A stretch of DNA of 64,000 bases, taken from NCBI RefSeq assembly GCF_004364345.1, contig NZ_SOCA01000002.1:199711-263710 (forward strand), given 5' to 3'. Below the pieces are notes generated by a model. It made no database searches. It was not told the origin of the DNA and worked only from the letters and a program-made list of their open reading frames with translations. The translations under genes and the position numbers were made by a program. How positions within the stretch are numbered: the first letter of the stretch is position 1; every line of letters begins with the position of its first letter. This DNA is from Prosthecobacter fusiformis. Its GTDB lineage: Bacteria; Verrucomicrobiota; Verrucomicrobiia; Verrucomicrobiales; Verrucomicrobiaceae. Shown one piece after another: positions 25,891 to 35,238 of this stretch.

Positions 25891-28314
25891 ATGACATTCT
25901 CCCGACTGTGCGTCGTTCTCGGCTTTGCAGCTCTGATGGTCGCTCCTGGCGTTCGCGGCCAGGCTCTGCTCGACTCTCTGACCAGCAACCTCAACATTGA
26001 GGGGCTGGAAACCACCTATGACCCTGAAACAGGCCTGGCCACTGCCAACGGTGACGTGCGCATTAGCTACACCGATGTCGAGATTCGCTGCGGCACGGCC
26101 AGTTACAATGCCACCACTGGGGAAGTCATCGCCAGAGACAATGTCGTCATCTGGAAGGCTGGCACCACCTACCGCGGTGACAACATCATCTACAATGCCA
26201 ATTCCGGCGAACTCAGCGGTGATGCCGTCCGTAGCGCCATGCCCATGGACATGGGGAACTTCTTTTACGAAACCACCAAGTTTGAGACCGAGACTAAACT
26301 GATTCAGAAAGTGGAGGGGGAGGACACTTACTTCACCACGCATGACGTGCAGAATCCAAACTTCCGCCTGCGTGCCCGTAAGCTGACCATTTATCCCGGG
26401 AATCGCATCGTCATGCGCAATGTCACCGTCCTGGCTGGCAATACCCCTGTCTTTTACTTTCCCTACATTTCACAGCCCTTGGAGGATGAGGTGGGCTACC
26501 GTTTCACCCCTGGTTTCCAGAGCCGCTGGGGCGCTTTCCTCCTGGCCCAGTATGGCGTCATCCATGGCGACCACACCCTGGCCAAATATCGCCTGGACCT
26601 GCGCTCAGCACGCGGTGTCGGTGTCGGGGCTGATTTCCTGTCTCTTCGCCACAAAGAGAACCGCAACAATTTCGGTAACCTGAAGCTCTACTATCTGAAA
26701 GACTCGGATCCGGATAAAAACCGCACCGGCGTGGCCCGTGGCCCGGTGGGTGAGGACCGTTACCGCATTAATTTCCAGCATCGCATCTATCTGCCTGGAC
26801 CTGAAAAGAGCACCTGGTACCTGGATTTTGACATCAATAAGGTCTCCGATGCCCACTTCTACGAAGACTTTTACTTCAATGACTTCCGTGAGACACCTGA
26901 GCCAGAAAACCAGATCTCCCTCGTCCACAATAACCCCGCCTACCTCGCCACTTTGATGGCCCGGTTTCAGGCCAATGACTTTTATACCGTTGGTACCAAG
27001 CTTCCAGAGCTCGCCATCGACTGGACCCGCCGCCAGCTTTGGCACACCGGCATTTATCATCAGGGCACATTCAGCGCAGGCATCCTCAAGGATGAACTTG
27101 GTGATGAACAGGAGCGCGACTTTGCCGGCCTTATCACAGAAGGCAGGGGCGGTGTCCTCAGTGCGGATTCTACCCGTCGTTATCAGGATATCCTCGGCCT
27201 TGGCACTGGCTCAGTTTTGGGTGCAGGAGATATTGCCCGCGGGGTGGATCTCTTCTCGGCACAGCTTGAAGGTGCAGGTTTCGCCCGAGTCCACACTTAC
27301 CAGGAACTCCTCTACCCCAAGACTTTGTTTGGGTGGCTGAATGTCGTCCCTCGCGTGGGTGGTGGTGTGACCCACTATTCGGATATCGACGGAGCATCAC
27401 CTGAGCTTTCCTCGGAGACGAAGACCCTTTTCCATGCAGGTCTGGATGTCTCCTTTAAAGTGACAAAAACCTGGAGCGACTACTACAAGCCTGAGTGGGG
27501 CCTGGACGGCCTGCGTCACGTCCTTCAGCCATACCTGAATTACTCCTACTTGGATGCTTCCCAGGCGACCGGTTTCCGTGGTGTGGACCGTCTTTCCCCC
27601 ACCACCCGTCCCCGCTCCATTGACGTCCCTCTTTATACCGCTGTGGATGATCTCCAGTCCTGGAACATCGCTCGTATCGGGATGCGCAACCTCCTGCAGA
27701 CGAAGCGTGATTATACCAGCACCAAGAACGGCACCTTTTACTCCGCTACGAGCGAAGGGCCGCAGACTTATACCTGGGCTGGTCTGAATACGTATGTGGA
27801 TGTCTTCCTCAAAGACCCTGAATTCGACCGTAATTTCTCCAACCTTTACAACGAACTGTTCTTCCGTCCGGTTCCTTGGGTGAATTTCTGGATGGACTGG
27901 CAGATGCCGCTCGAAAGTGGTGAAGGCAGCTTCACAGAACTCAACCAGGGCGTGACATTCATGCCAGGGCGTAATATGCAGCTGACTCTGGGTCACCAGT
28001 ATGTGAGTGACAGCCCTTACTTTGCGGATTCCAGCCTGGTCTTCTCCCGCATCTACGCCCGCTTGACGGACAATTGGGGCTTCTCCATGAACCACATTTT
28101 CGAAATGGATGACGGCACGATGGAATTTCAAAGCTACAGCGTCTCGCGGGATCTCTCCAGTTGGGTGGCTTCAGTCGGTGCCATGGTCCGGGACAACCGC
28201 AATGGCCTCTCAGATTACGGTATTCTCTTCTCCCTGACTCTGAAGGACTTCCCTCAGCTCAGCATGCCGCTGGATATCGACCCCAACCCATCTGGCCGTG
28301 GAGGCAATCAGTAG
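25891..28314 (+). CDS. lptD: LPS-assembly outer-membrane protein LptD (OstA)
   Basis: LptD is the outer-membrane barrel that puts lipopolysaccharide into the outer leaflet. The 807-residue protein has a signal peptide (LCVVLGFAALMVAPGVRGQ), an OstA/LptA-like jellyroll (about 45-200, with YDPETGLATANGDVRISY and NVVIWKAGTTYRGDNIIYN), then a C-terminal barrel region of many amphipathic strands, ending without a classical Phe. PVFYFPYISQPLEDEVGYRF is typical of the LptD start of barrel. The start ATG at 25891 follows an open stretch that overlaps lpxA and is not a signal peptide. The gene follows lpxA by 131 bp. Confidence 0.88.
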   Translation: MTFSRLCVVLGFAALMVAPGVRGQALLDSLTSNLNIEGLETTYDPETGLATANGDVRISYTDVEIRCGTASYNATTGEVIARDNVVIWKAGTTYRGDNIIYNANSGELSGDAVRSAMPMDMGNFFYETTKFETETKLIQKVEGEDTYFTTHDVQNPNFRLRARKLTIYPGNRIVMRNVTVLAGNTPVFYFPYISQPLEDEVGYRFTPGFQSRWGAFLLAQYGVIHGDHTLAKYRLDLRSARGVGVGADFLSLRHKENRNNFGNLKLYYLKDSDPDKNRTGVARGPVGEDRYRINFQHRIYLPGPEKSTWYLDFDINKVSDAHFYEDFYFNDFRETPEPENQISLVHNNPAYLATLMARFQANDFYTVGTKLPELAIDWTRRQLWHTGIYHQGTFSAGILKDELGDEQERDFAGLITEGRGGVLSADSTRRYQDILGLGTGSVLGAGDIARGVDLFSAQLEGAGFARVHTYQELLYPKTLFGWLNVVPRVGGGVTHYSDIDGASPELSSETKTLFHAGLDVSFKVTKTWSDYYKPEWGLDGLRHVLQPYLNYSYLDASQATGFRGVDRLSPTTRPRSIDVPLYTAVDDLQSWNIARIGMRNLLQTKRDYTSTKNGTFYSATSEGPQTYTWAGLNTYVDVFLKDPEFDRNFSNLYNELFFRPVPWVNFWMDWQMPLESGEGSFTELNQGVTFMPGRNMQLTLGHQYVSDSPYFADSSLVFSRIYARLTDNWGFSMNHIFEMDDGTMEFQSYSVSRDLSSWVASVGAMVRDNRNGLSDYGILFSLTLKDFPQLSMPLDIDPNPSGRGGNQ

Positions 28315-28442
28315 GGCAGTTTTGCTCTTGAGAGTGAATGGCGTTGAGCGCAGTGTTGTGCTCTCATAATGGACCCGGTGATTCACAGCAGCAGCCACTG
28401 CTGGTAATCATCGGATTTCCTCGCCGTTTTCTCCTATATTTC

Positions 28443-29759
28443 ATGAAGCTCACCATCATCGGTTCTGGATACGTCGGTCTCACCACAGGGGCTTGTTTTG
28501 CCGAGGTTGGGCATCAAGTGCTTTGTGTGGATAACGACGAGGCCAAGGTGAAATCCCTACAGGCCGGAGAAATCCCCATTTTCGAGCCGGGCCTGGAATC
28601 TCTCGTGAGAAAAAATGTGGCCGCACGCCGACTTCAATTCACCACTTCGACCGAGGAAGGCGTGGACCATGGGGAGGTGCTCTTTATCGCCGTCCCCACA
28701 CCTCCTCAGGCCGATGGCAGCGTGGATCTCAGTTTCATCGAGAAGGTGGCCCGCGAAATCGCCCAGTACCTTTCCAGTTACCGCGTCATTGTGGACAAGA
28801 GCACCGTCCCCGTGAAAACCGGTGAACGCGTGGCCTCCACCATCCGCCGCCATGCCAAGCCAGGGGCAGAGTTTGATGTGGTCAGCAATCCTGAGTTTCT
28901 GCGCGAAGGCTGTGCCGTGGCCGATCTCATGCGGCCTGACCGCATCGTCATCGGCGGAAACAGCGACAGGGCGCTCGCCTTGATGCAGAAAATTTACGAG
29001 CCCTTTGTCGCTCCCGTCCTCGTCACTGATATCAACAGCGCCGAACTCATCAAACACGCAGCCAACAGCTTTCTGGCGCTGAAGATCAGCTACATCAATG
29101 CCCTGGCGGAAATTTGCGAAGTCAGCGGTGCGGATGTCCTCAAAGTCGCCGAAGGCATCGGCGCGGATAAACGCATCGGTCGCGGTTTCCTCAATGCCGG
29201 CCTGGGCTATGGCGGCTCTTGTTTCCCCAAGGATGTTTCCGCCTTCATAGCCATCGCTGAGCAGTTAGGCCTTCCCTTTGACCTGCTCAAAGAAGTCCAG
29301 AAAATCAACATCCGGCAGGTGGACCGCTTCCTGGATGCCATTCGTGAGGCGCTTTGGGTGCTGAAGGATAAAAAAATCGCCGTCTGGGGACTCAGCTTCA
29401 AGCCGAATACCGACGATGTCCGCTCTTCTGTCGCCGTGAATCTGGTGGAGCGTTTGGTGGCGGAAGGCGCTTTGGTCAGTGCTTACGATCCCCAGGCGAT
29501 GCCAAAAGCGGCTGAGTTACCCATGGCTTCTAAAATTCGTTTCGCCAGCAGCGCACTGGATGCTGCCGCAGATGCGGAGGTCCTCATCATCGCCACCGAA
29601 TGGCCGGAATTTGCCTCGGCGGACCTCGCCTCACTGCGCAGTACCATGCGCACCCCTTTGATCTTTGACGGTCGTAATCTGCTTGATCCTGTCGCCGTTC
29701 GCGATTTTGGCTTCCAATACCGTGGCATTGGCCGCGGCATCGTGGCTGAGCGTGGATAG
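28443..29759 (+). CDS. ugd: UDP-glucose 6-dehydrogenase
   Basis: Ugd oxidises UDP-glucose to UDP-glucuronate with two NAD+, feeding exopolysaccharide and lipid A-linked sugars. The 438-residue protein has the NAD motif GSGYVGLTTGACFAEVGH, the family signatures VPTPP and STVPVKTGE, the substrate-site Lys in AELIKHAANSFLALKISYIN, and the catalytic Cys in GYGGSCFPKD. The C-terminal domain has WGLSFKPNTDDVRSS. All catalytic residues are present. The ATG at 28443 matches the usual MKLTIIGSGYVG start. It may share transcription with lptD, 128 bp upstream. Confidence 0.95.
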   Translation: MKLTIIGSGYVGLTTGACFAEVGHQVLCVDNDEAKVKSLQAGEIPIFEPGLESLVRKNVAARRLQFTTSTEEGVDHGEVLFIAVPTPPQADGSVDLSFIEKVAREIAQYLSSYRVIVDKSTVPVKTGERVASTIRRHAKPGAEFDVVSNPEFLREGCAVADLMRPDRIVIGGNSDRALALMQKIYEPFVAPVLVTDINSAELIKHAANSFLALKISYINALAEICEVSGADVLKVAEGIGADKRIGRGFLNAGLGYGGSCFPKDVSAFIAIAEQLGLPFDLLKEVQKINIRQVDRFLDAIREALWVLKDKKIAVWGLSFKPNTDDVRSSVAVNLVERLVAEGALVSAYDPQAMPKAAELPMASKIRFASSALDAAADAEVLIIATEWPEFASADLASLRSTMRTPLIFDGRNLLDPVAVRDFGFQYRGIGRGIVAERG

Positions 29760-29867
29760 ACCGCCTGCCTGTCTGTTGTTAAGTCTGAGCCTTCCATTCT
29801 GAATCCGCTGAAAACCATCCATTCATCCTCCCCTGCCACCAGCGTCCGCAACCACGCCCTGGACGTC

Positions 29868-31070
29868 TTGACCGACTGGCAAAAATCCGGCCGCTTTGCC
29901 ACAGACCTGCTGGACGAGCGCGTCCGCCGTGCCGTGCTTTCACCTCCCAATGCTGCTTTCCTTCACGATATCGTCTTTACGACGCTGCGGAATCTCAGCC
30001 TGCTGGACTTCTGGGCGGATCAAATGACTGATGGAAAGCATCTGGACCATCGCACCCGCTGGCTGCTGCGCATCGGCCTCTGCCAGCTCCTGCTTTTGGG
30101 CGTGCCATCCCATGCCGCCGTCAATGAAACTGTCGCTGCTGCCGGTCGTTCCGGGGCTCTCGTCAATGCCGTCCTGCGCCGTGCTGGGCGTGAGGAAGCC
30201 AGGCTGCATGCTCTCGTCGAGGCTCAGCCGCTGACCGTTCGTTATTCGCACCCAGAATTCATGGTCCGCCGCTGGATCAAGATCATGGGCAAGACCAAGG
30301 CCGAAAGCCTCTGCCAGTGGAATCAGGAACCCCCACCCGTGTTTGTGCGCCTGAATGCCCTTCACGAAGAAGCCTTCCTCCGACTGTCCAAAATGCCCGA
30401 GCTCACCGATATCGGTGAAGGCTTTTACCAATGCGAAAGTGCCCCACGCGAAGCCCTGAAGCATGGCCTTTGTTATGCCCAGGACCCCAGCACTGCCCAT
30501 GCCCCGCGCATGCTGGCACCGAAACCGGGTGAAACCGTGCTCGATGCTTGCGCTGCCCCGGGTGGCAAAACCGCACTCCTGGCCGAGATCATGTGCAATG
30601 AAGGCCGCATCTTTGCCTGCGATTCATCTCCCGCCCGGCTCACCCGCCTGCGTGAAAATCTCACCCGTCTGAAGGTCCGTATCGCCCACGTCCACACCTT
30701 CGATTTATTAGGGGATGCGCCCCCACCGTTTGGCGATCTGCTCTTTGACCGCATCCTTCTGGATGTTCCGTGTTCGAATACAGGCGTCATGCGCCGTCGC
30801 ATTGATGTACGCTGGCGCCTCCAGGAGGAAGAATTCGCCGTCCTGGCGGATACCCAGCGCCGCATTGTGGCTTCCGCCCTTCGTTTCCTCAAGCCTGGCG
30901 GTTCCCTGGTTTACAGCACCTGCAGCATTGATCCGGATGAAAATCAGTCCGTCATCAAAGCCATCCTGGAGGCTCATCCAGATATGGAATTGATCGAAAG
31001 CCGCCTCATCTTCCCGCCCAAAGAGCAGACGGATGGAGCCTTCGCCGCACGCTTGGTCAAGAAGGCATGA
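29868..31070 (+). CDS. rsmB: 16S rRNA m5C methyltransferase RsmB-like
   Basis: RsmB methylates C967 of 16S rRNA using S-adenosylmethionine. The 400-residue protein has a NusB-like helical N-terminal domain, then a Rossmann methyltransferase with DACAAPGGKTALLAEI (SAM motif), LLDVPCSNTGVMRR (the PC motif Cys) and VYSTCSIDPDENQ (the catalytic TC motif Cys). The TTG at 29868 is the first standard start codon, yet the matching N-terminal helix seems to begin about 10-20 codons earlier, with only CTG or ATT codons available. The true start may be non-standard. It overlaps the next gene by four bases. Confidence 0.9.
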   Translation: MTDWQKSGRFATDLLDERVRRAVLSPPNAAFLHDIVFTTLRNLSLLDFWADQMTDGKHLDHRTRWLLRIGLCQLLLLGVPSHAAVNETVAAAGRSGALVNAVLRRAGREEARLHALVEAQPLTVRYSHPEFMVRRWIKIMGKTKAESLCQWNQEPPPVFVRLNALHEEAFLRLSKMPELTDIGEGFYQCESAPREALKHGLCYAQDPSTAHAPRMLAPKPGETVLDACAAPGGKTALLAEIMCNEGRIFACDSSPARLTRLRENLTRLKVRIAHVHTFDLLGDAPPPFGDLLFDRILLDVPCSNTGVMRRRIDVRWRLQEEEFAVLADTQRRIVASALRFLKPGGSLVYSTCSIDPDENQSVIKAILEAHPDMELIESRLIFPPKEQTDGAFAARLVKKA

Positions 31071-31474
31071 GCGAGGCCGTCCAGACCCAGCGGGCCGATA
31101 AATGGCTGCACCACGTGCGCGTCTTTAAAACCCGCAGTCTGGCCACCCAGGCCTGTACGAAAGGCAACGTCACCCTCGATGACCAGCCTGTAAAACCCGC
31201 GCGCGATTTGCGGGCAGGGGACGTCATTGAGGTGGTGCGTGGAGACCTGCGCCTGCGCTTGCGGGTGACCGCCTTTGCCCCACGCCGACTCAGTGCCCCG
31301 CAGGTATCGGAATTCTACGAAAACCTCACCCCCCAGGAGTGGATCGAAAAAGCTGCCGAGCTCCGCCGTCAAAAGGAGCTCGAAACCCCTCACGAGCACG
31401 AAATGGTGACCAAGCCTAACAAACAGCAGCTTCGCCAGTTGCGTGAATGGCAGGAGCAGAATCATTCCATGTAG
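31067..31474 (+). CDS. S4-domain RNA-binding protein (HSP15-like)
   Basis: The 135-residue protein has an S4 domain at about 8-70 (RADKWLHHVRVFKTRSLATQ, then GNVTLDDQPVKPARDLRAGDVIEV). E. coli Hsp15 has the same layout and binds blocked 50S subunits with peptidyl-tRNA. Its ATG overlaps the rsmB stop (ATGA), so the two are co-translated, which fits a role in ribosome or rRNA biology. The C-terminal tail is charged and helical, ending in Gln-rich sequence. Confidence 0.87.
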   Translation: MSEAVQTQRADKWLHHVRVFKTRSLATQACTKGNVTLDDQPVKPARDLRAGDVIEVVRGDLRLRLRVTAFAPRRLSAPQVSEFYENLTPQEWIEKAAELRRQKELETPHEHEMVTKPNKQQLRQLREWQEQNHSM

Positions 31475-31598
31475 CCGAGCACTGCCTGGCCCGAATTCAC
31501 GGGGCTGAAGACAAAGAATAGACGGGGCGGAAACAGGGAAGGGGAGCTGCAATCCCCGGTTGCCCCTGGTCCATGAGGTGCTAAGAAGGAAGTGCCCT

Positions 31599-32576
31599 AT
31601 GCCGCGTTTTTTCCGCCCTCTCCCTCTTTCAAAATGCGTCTCTGCCATGCTCTCCCTCGGGAGCATCTGGTTGGTTTTTGCCCCGGCTACCGCCTCTGCA
31701 CAATCCGCAGTCCTGGCGGCAGATAGCTTCAACCGTAAGATTCACGTGGCCAATCAGGCCAATGAGAAGCGCCCCGTAGGCGGCCTAGCCAAAATCGCCA
31801 CCGCCATGGTCACGCTCGATTGGGCGGAGGCCTCCAAAGCCGGCGTCAATATCCTCGCCACCGTCCCTGCCTATGCGCCGCAGGTCGCCGGTAGCAATAC
31901 CCTCGGCCTCCAGCCAGGGGACCGCCTCACCCTGCGCGACCTCATTTATGCCACCCTCATGACGGCAGATGACATCGCCGCCATCACCCTGGGGGACTTC
32001 GTCGGGCGCGATCACCTTCAGCGGCTTCAGCGTGGCGGCGATCCGCTCAATGAATTTGTCCGTCAGATGAATCAGCTCGCTGCCCGCGAAGGTGCAAGCA
32101 ATACCCGGTTCACCAATCCTCACGGGTTTGAGAATACCCGCACCATGCCCTATTCCACCGCAGCGGACATGACCCGCCTGGGGCTTTATGCCATCTCACG
32201 TCCGGCCCTGCGTTTTTATACCAACCAGCGCTCCCGTGAAGTCACCGTTTACCGTGCCACCGGCCAGCTTAGCCTGCCGTTAAACAACACCAATGAACTG
32301 CTCGGCGTATCCAGCATCGACGGCATCAAATACACCTCTACTCCCCGTTCCGGTGGCTGCATCGTCGTCACCGCAGAGCGCCCCGCTTCCGTCACCAAGC
32401 AGCCGGATGGATCCAGTCTCATCTATCGTCACCGCATGGTCGTCACCGTCATAGGTTCTTCCAACCCCGCTGCTGAAGCCCACGCGCTGCTTCAGCAAAG
32501 CTGGGCCGCCTATGATCGCTGGCTGGCCGCAGGCCGTCCCATCACAGACAAGCGCCAGCTTTTGAATAACTACTAA
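31599..32576 (+). CDS. D-alanyl-D-alanine carboxypeptidase-like protein with degenerate active site
   Basis: The 325-residue protein has a signal peptide (cut near ATASAQ) and the S11 peptidase pattern of PBP5-type carboxypeptidases, which trim peptidoglycan side chains. The catalytic motifs are not the standard ones: SxxK is read as G62-LAK, SxN as TAD at 122-124, and KTG as KYT at 244-246 after DGI. TNPHGF, expected in the family, is present. It may be an inactive or regulatory homologue. AAGAAGGA lies eight bases before the ATG at 31599, supporting this start. The frame is intact, so it is probably expressed. Confidence 0.85.
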   Translation: MPRFFRPLPLSKCVSAMLSLGSIWLVFAPATASAQSAVLAADSFNRKIHVANQANEKRPVGGLAKIATAMVTLDWAEASKAGVNILATVPAYAPQVAGSNTLGLQPGDRLTLRDLIYATLMTADDIAAITLGDFVGRDHLQRLQRGGDPLNEFVRQMNQLAAREGASNTRFTNPHGFENTRTMPYSTAADMTRLGLYAISRPALRFYTNQRSREVTVYRATGQLSLPLNNTNELLGVSSIDGIKYTSTPRSGGCIVVTAERPASVTKQPDGSSLIYRHRMVVTVIGSSNPAAEAHALLQQSWAAYDRWLAAGRPITDKRQLLNNY

Positions 32577-32637
32577 TCTGGCTGCAACTCCGTAGTCCAC
32601 CGCGCACACTTTTTCACACCCAACCCATACGAACGAC

Positions 32638-33729
32638 ATGCGAATCGGTATCCTCAACAGTGGCGGCGATTGCCCCGGTCTCAATGCAGTCATCCACGGC
32701 GTCGTTGGCGCTGCTCATAATCTTGGCTGGGAAGTCGTCGGCTTCCGCGATGGTTTCGAAGGCCTGCTGCCTCCGGGGGATTACATGATGCTGGACCCCA
32801 GCCGCACTGTCGGGATCATGAAGCTCGGTGGCACCATTCTGGGCACCACCAACAAAGGCCACTTCGTCGCCAAAGTCGGTGAAGGCAACGTCGCTGAAGT
32901 CCCCAAGGAAATCGTCGAAAAAGCCAAAAACACCCTCCGTCATTTGGAGATCGGCGCACTCATCGTCGTCGGCGGAGACGGCTCCCTGACCACCGGCCTG
33001 CAGCTTTACAACATGGGCGTGCCCGTCATCGGCGTGCCCAAGACCATTGATAATGACATCCAGGCCACAGCCATGACCTTTGGCTTTGATTCCGCCTGCC
33101 ACGCCGTGGTGGATGCCCTGGACCGCCTTCACACCACCGCAGAAAGCCACAAGCGCGTCATCGTGCTCGAAGTCATGGGCCGCCACGCCGGCTGGATCGC
33201 CCTTTATGGCGGCATGGCAGGTGGGGCCGATGTCATCCTGCTCCCGGAAATCCCCTTCCACATGGAGCACGTGGCCGATGCCATCCGCCAGCGCGATGCC
33301 CGCGGCCTGCACAGCACCCTCGTCGTCGTCGCTGAAGGCGCACGCATGGAGACCGGGGAGCTTTTGAAAAAAGAAAACGTCGGTGGCAAAGGCGAGGACC
33401 GCCTGGGTGGCATCGGCGATTACGTGGCCAAAAAGATCGAAGGCATGACGGGCAAGGAAACCCGCGCCTGCACCCTTGGCCACCTTCAGCGTGGTGGCGC
33501 ACCCACCGCCCTGGACCGCATCCTCGGCGTCCGTTTCGGAGCCAAAGCCGTTCACTTGATCGAAGAAGGCAAATTCGGCCGCATGGTCAGCTACCAGCAT
33601 TATCAAGTCGGCGATGTCAGCATCGAGGAAGCCGTCAACCAGCTCCGTCTCGTGCAGCCAGATAGCGAAATCATCCGCGCAGGCCGCAGCATCGGCATCT
33701 GCTTTGGGGATCGCAACGTCTCTCGTTGA
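32638..33729 (+). CDS. 6-phosphofructokinase family protein (phosphate donor unclear)
   Basis: The 363-residue protein phosphorylates fructose 6-phosphate. Seen are the N-terminal GILNSGGDCPGLN, the loop GGDGSLTTG, the catalytic Asp loop PKTIDNDI, MGRHAGWIA, and CTLGHLQRGGAPTALDR. Gly in GGDG is usual for ATP-dependent enzymes while Lys in PKTIDND is usual for pyrophosphate-dependent ones, so the donor (ATP or PPi) cannot be fixed from sequence. The start ATG at 32638 gives a standard N-terminus. A hairpin lies 25 bp after the stop. Confidence 0.92.
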   Translation: MRIGILNSGGDCPGLNAVIHGVVGAAHNLGWEVVGFRDGFEGLLPPGDYMMLDPSRTVGIMKLGGTILGTTNKGHFVAKVGEGNVAEVPKEIVEKAKNTLRHLEIGALIVVGGDGSLTTGLQLYNMGVPVIGVPKTIDNDIQATAMTFGFDSACHAVVDALDRLHTTAESHKRVIVLEVMGRHAGWIALYGGMAGGADVILLPEIPFHMEHVADAIRQRDARGLHSTLVVVAEGARMETGELLKKENVGGKGEDRLGGIGDYVAKKIEGMTGKETRACTLGHLQRGGAPTALDRILGVRFGAKAVHLIEEGKFGRMVSYQHYQVGDVSIEEAVNQLRLVQPDSEIIRAGRSIGICFGDRNVSR

Positions 33730-33753
33730 TCCACCTCACGCCCCTGTTGTAAA

Positions 33754-33784
33754 TGAGTCCGCGCCTTTGAGTGGCGCGGACTCA
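33754..33784. terminator. Hairpin between the phosphofructokinase gene and the opposite gene
   Basis: GAGTCCGCGCC (33755-33765) pairs perfectly with GGCGCGGACTC (33773-33783), and one more T-A pair extends it. It lies between the converging ends of the two genes and could stop transcripts from both sides, although neither side has a strong T tract. Confidence 0.6.
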
Positions 33785-34339
33785 ATTCAGTATCATTCGC
33801 CGCCGTTCCAGCCCTAGCTGGTTTCGGCGGTCCCGGCGCAGGCGAAATTCCTCCTTCTTCGGCTGCGTATAGCCCGCCGCCCCATACTCCACCACCACCG
33901 TCACCACCTGCGGTGCAGCATCCAGACTCACCATCCGGAATACAGGCTCCCTTTTGATGCGGAAAAAAGTATGCAGCGGGATGTGCGGATGCCCCGCATT
34001 CCACAGCCAGCGTCCGGGTGGAAAATCGCTCAGCTCAGACAGCGCCAGCAGCACCTCCCGCACCAGCGTTTCTTCGTGATGTTTCAGCAGCTTGGCAGCC
34101 GCCCGTCGGCAGAGCATCTGCTCCACGAAAGCCGCTGCCGGATTGAGGTGATCCTCCTCCATCTCCTCGATCACCTCCCGCGCATGAAAGGCCATGGACT
34201 CACGAAACTGCTCAGGGGTGATGCTGCCCGTATCGAGCAAGTGGAAAAGCTGGCGGGGGCTGGGGGGGACTTCGGACACGGCTGGATTAAAAAAGAACGT
34301 GCCATACCGCTGCAAGGATGATTTCCACTTTCTGCTCAT
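33782..34339 (-). CDS. Conserved-looking hypothetical protein, 185 residues
   Basis: I do not recognise a family. The protein is soluble and charged, with a helical middle (AFHAREVIEEMEEDHLNPAAAFVEQMLCRRAAAKLLKHHEE) and a C-terminal part with beta pattern ending in a very basic tail (FRLRRDRRNQLGLERRRMILN). It has no signal peptide or membrane span. It is convergent with the phosphofructokinase gene and its end overlaps the hairpin there. The coding likelihood comes from codon pattern and length only. Confidence 0.6.
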   Translation of the reverse strand: MSRKWKSSLQRYGTFFFNPAVSEVPPSPRQLFHLLDTGSITPEQFRESMAFHAREVIEEMEEDHLNPAAAFVEQMLCRRAAAKLLKHHEETLVREVLLALSELSDFPPGRWLWNAGHPHIPLHTFFRIKREPVFRMVSLDAAPQVVTVVVEYGAAGYTQPKKEEFRLRRDRRNQLGLERRRMILN

Positions 34340-34449
34340 TCCGGTAAGCCCCGCCCGTCCGTGACTTCCTGCTTGCCCTGCACCCCTTTTAGGCGTGATT
34401 ATACACCGCCTTGGCCCCCTGCTGCGGTCACCGGATCCATCTCACTGCC

Positions 34450-35130
34450 ATGAAGACACCCATCCAGCCTGCTTCCAGCATCCTCCAGGCGGCATGCGCC
34501 ACCTGCCTGCTGCTGGCCATGACCAGTTGCGAAATGCCTCCCCGTGAGGCCTGGCGCATCATTCAGCGGGACGGTCTTTTCACGTATATGGATCGTGAGT
34601 ACAATCCCAGCATCCTGCCCAGCCGCTATCTCACGTCCAATGGTCGGCCCTTCGTCCCGGCCCGCAGTTCCCAGGTACCCTACCGCCCCGGTTATCATCA
34701 AAGCCGTTACTTAGCCTCCACTTCCACCGTTCCTTATCGCACACGCCCACGGCCAGAGCCCCAGCGTTACTCACGGCCCAAGCCCGCACCCGCACCGGAA
34801 TCCAAGATTCTTCTGGAGCCGTCTAAAACCGCATCATCCACACCTCGCAGCAGTCCCAAGCCGCCTCCAGCATCCGCCCCGGCTCCTTCCATGGATTCCC
34901 TGCCTTACGGCACCCCGGTCCCCGGTCGCCCCGGCATGGTGAATAGTCCATTCGCCACTCAGCAGCAGCTGGTCGATGTCACCGGCATGGCCGCAGGGGA
35001 AGCCGTCAAAGACCCTTACAGTGGAAAACTTTTCCGCGTTCCTCCCACCCAGCAGGCCGCAGCCGAACCGGCCGAATCGTCCCCTCCACCGCCTCCCGCA
35101 CCCGCTGAAGAGCCGAAAGTACAGCCTTAA
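34450..35130 (+). CDS. Pro-rich secreted protein with DPYSGKLFRVP motif
   Basis: The 226-residue protein has a signal-like N-terminus ending LLLAMTSC, a loose lipobox, so it may be a lipoprotein. A Pro/Ser/Arg-rich, probably disordered middle follows (about 90-165), then GRPGMVNSPF and VDVTGMAAGEAVKDPYSGKLFRVP, a short motif I believe recurs in verrucomicrobial lipoproteins, then a Pro-rich end. ATG 34450 is chosen; a further upstream ATG gives an unlikely N-terminus. Its function is unknown. Confidence 0.7.
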   Translation: MKTPIQPASSILQAACATCLLLAMTSCEMPPREAWRIIQRDGLFTYMDREYNPSILPSRYLTSNGRPFVPARSSQVPYRPGYHQSRYLASTSTVPYRTRPRPEPQRYSRPKPAPAPESKILLEPSKTASSTPRSSPKPPPASAPAPSMDSLPYGTPVPGRPGMVNSPFATQQQLVDVTGMAAGEAVKDPYSGKLFRVPPTQQAAAEPAESSPPPPPAPAEEPKVQP

Positions 35131-35238
35131 AACGGTTTCTGTGACCGTTCTCAGCGTTTAGAGTGACATTCGGGCTTGATTCCCCCTGTGATGGTGTCAC
35201 TCTCCGCCCCCGCTTTTAGCATTCCAATACCAGCCACC

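Noticed and set aside
32614-33606. Minus-strand frame opposite the phosphofructokinase gene
   Set aside because: The plus strand has the complete enzyme; the other strand gives no recognisable protein.
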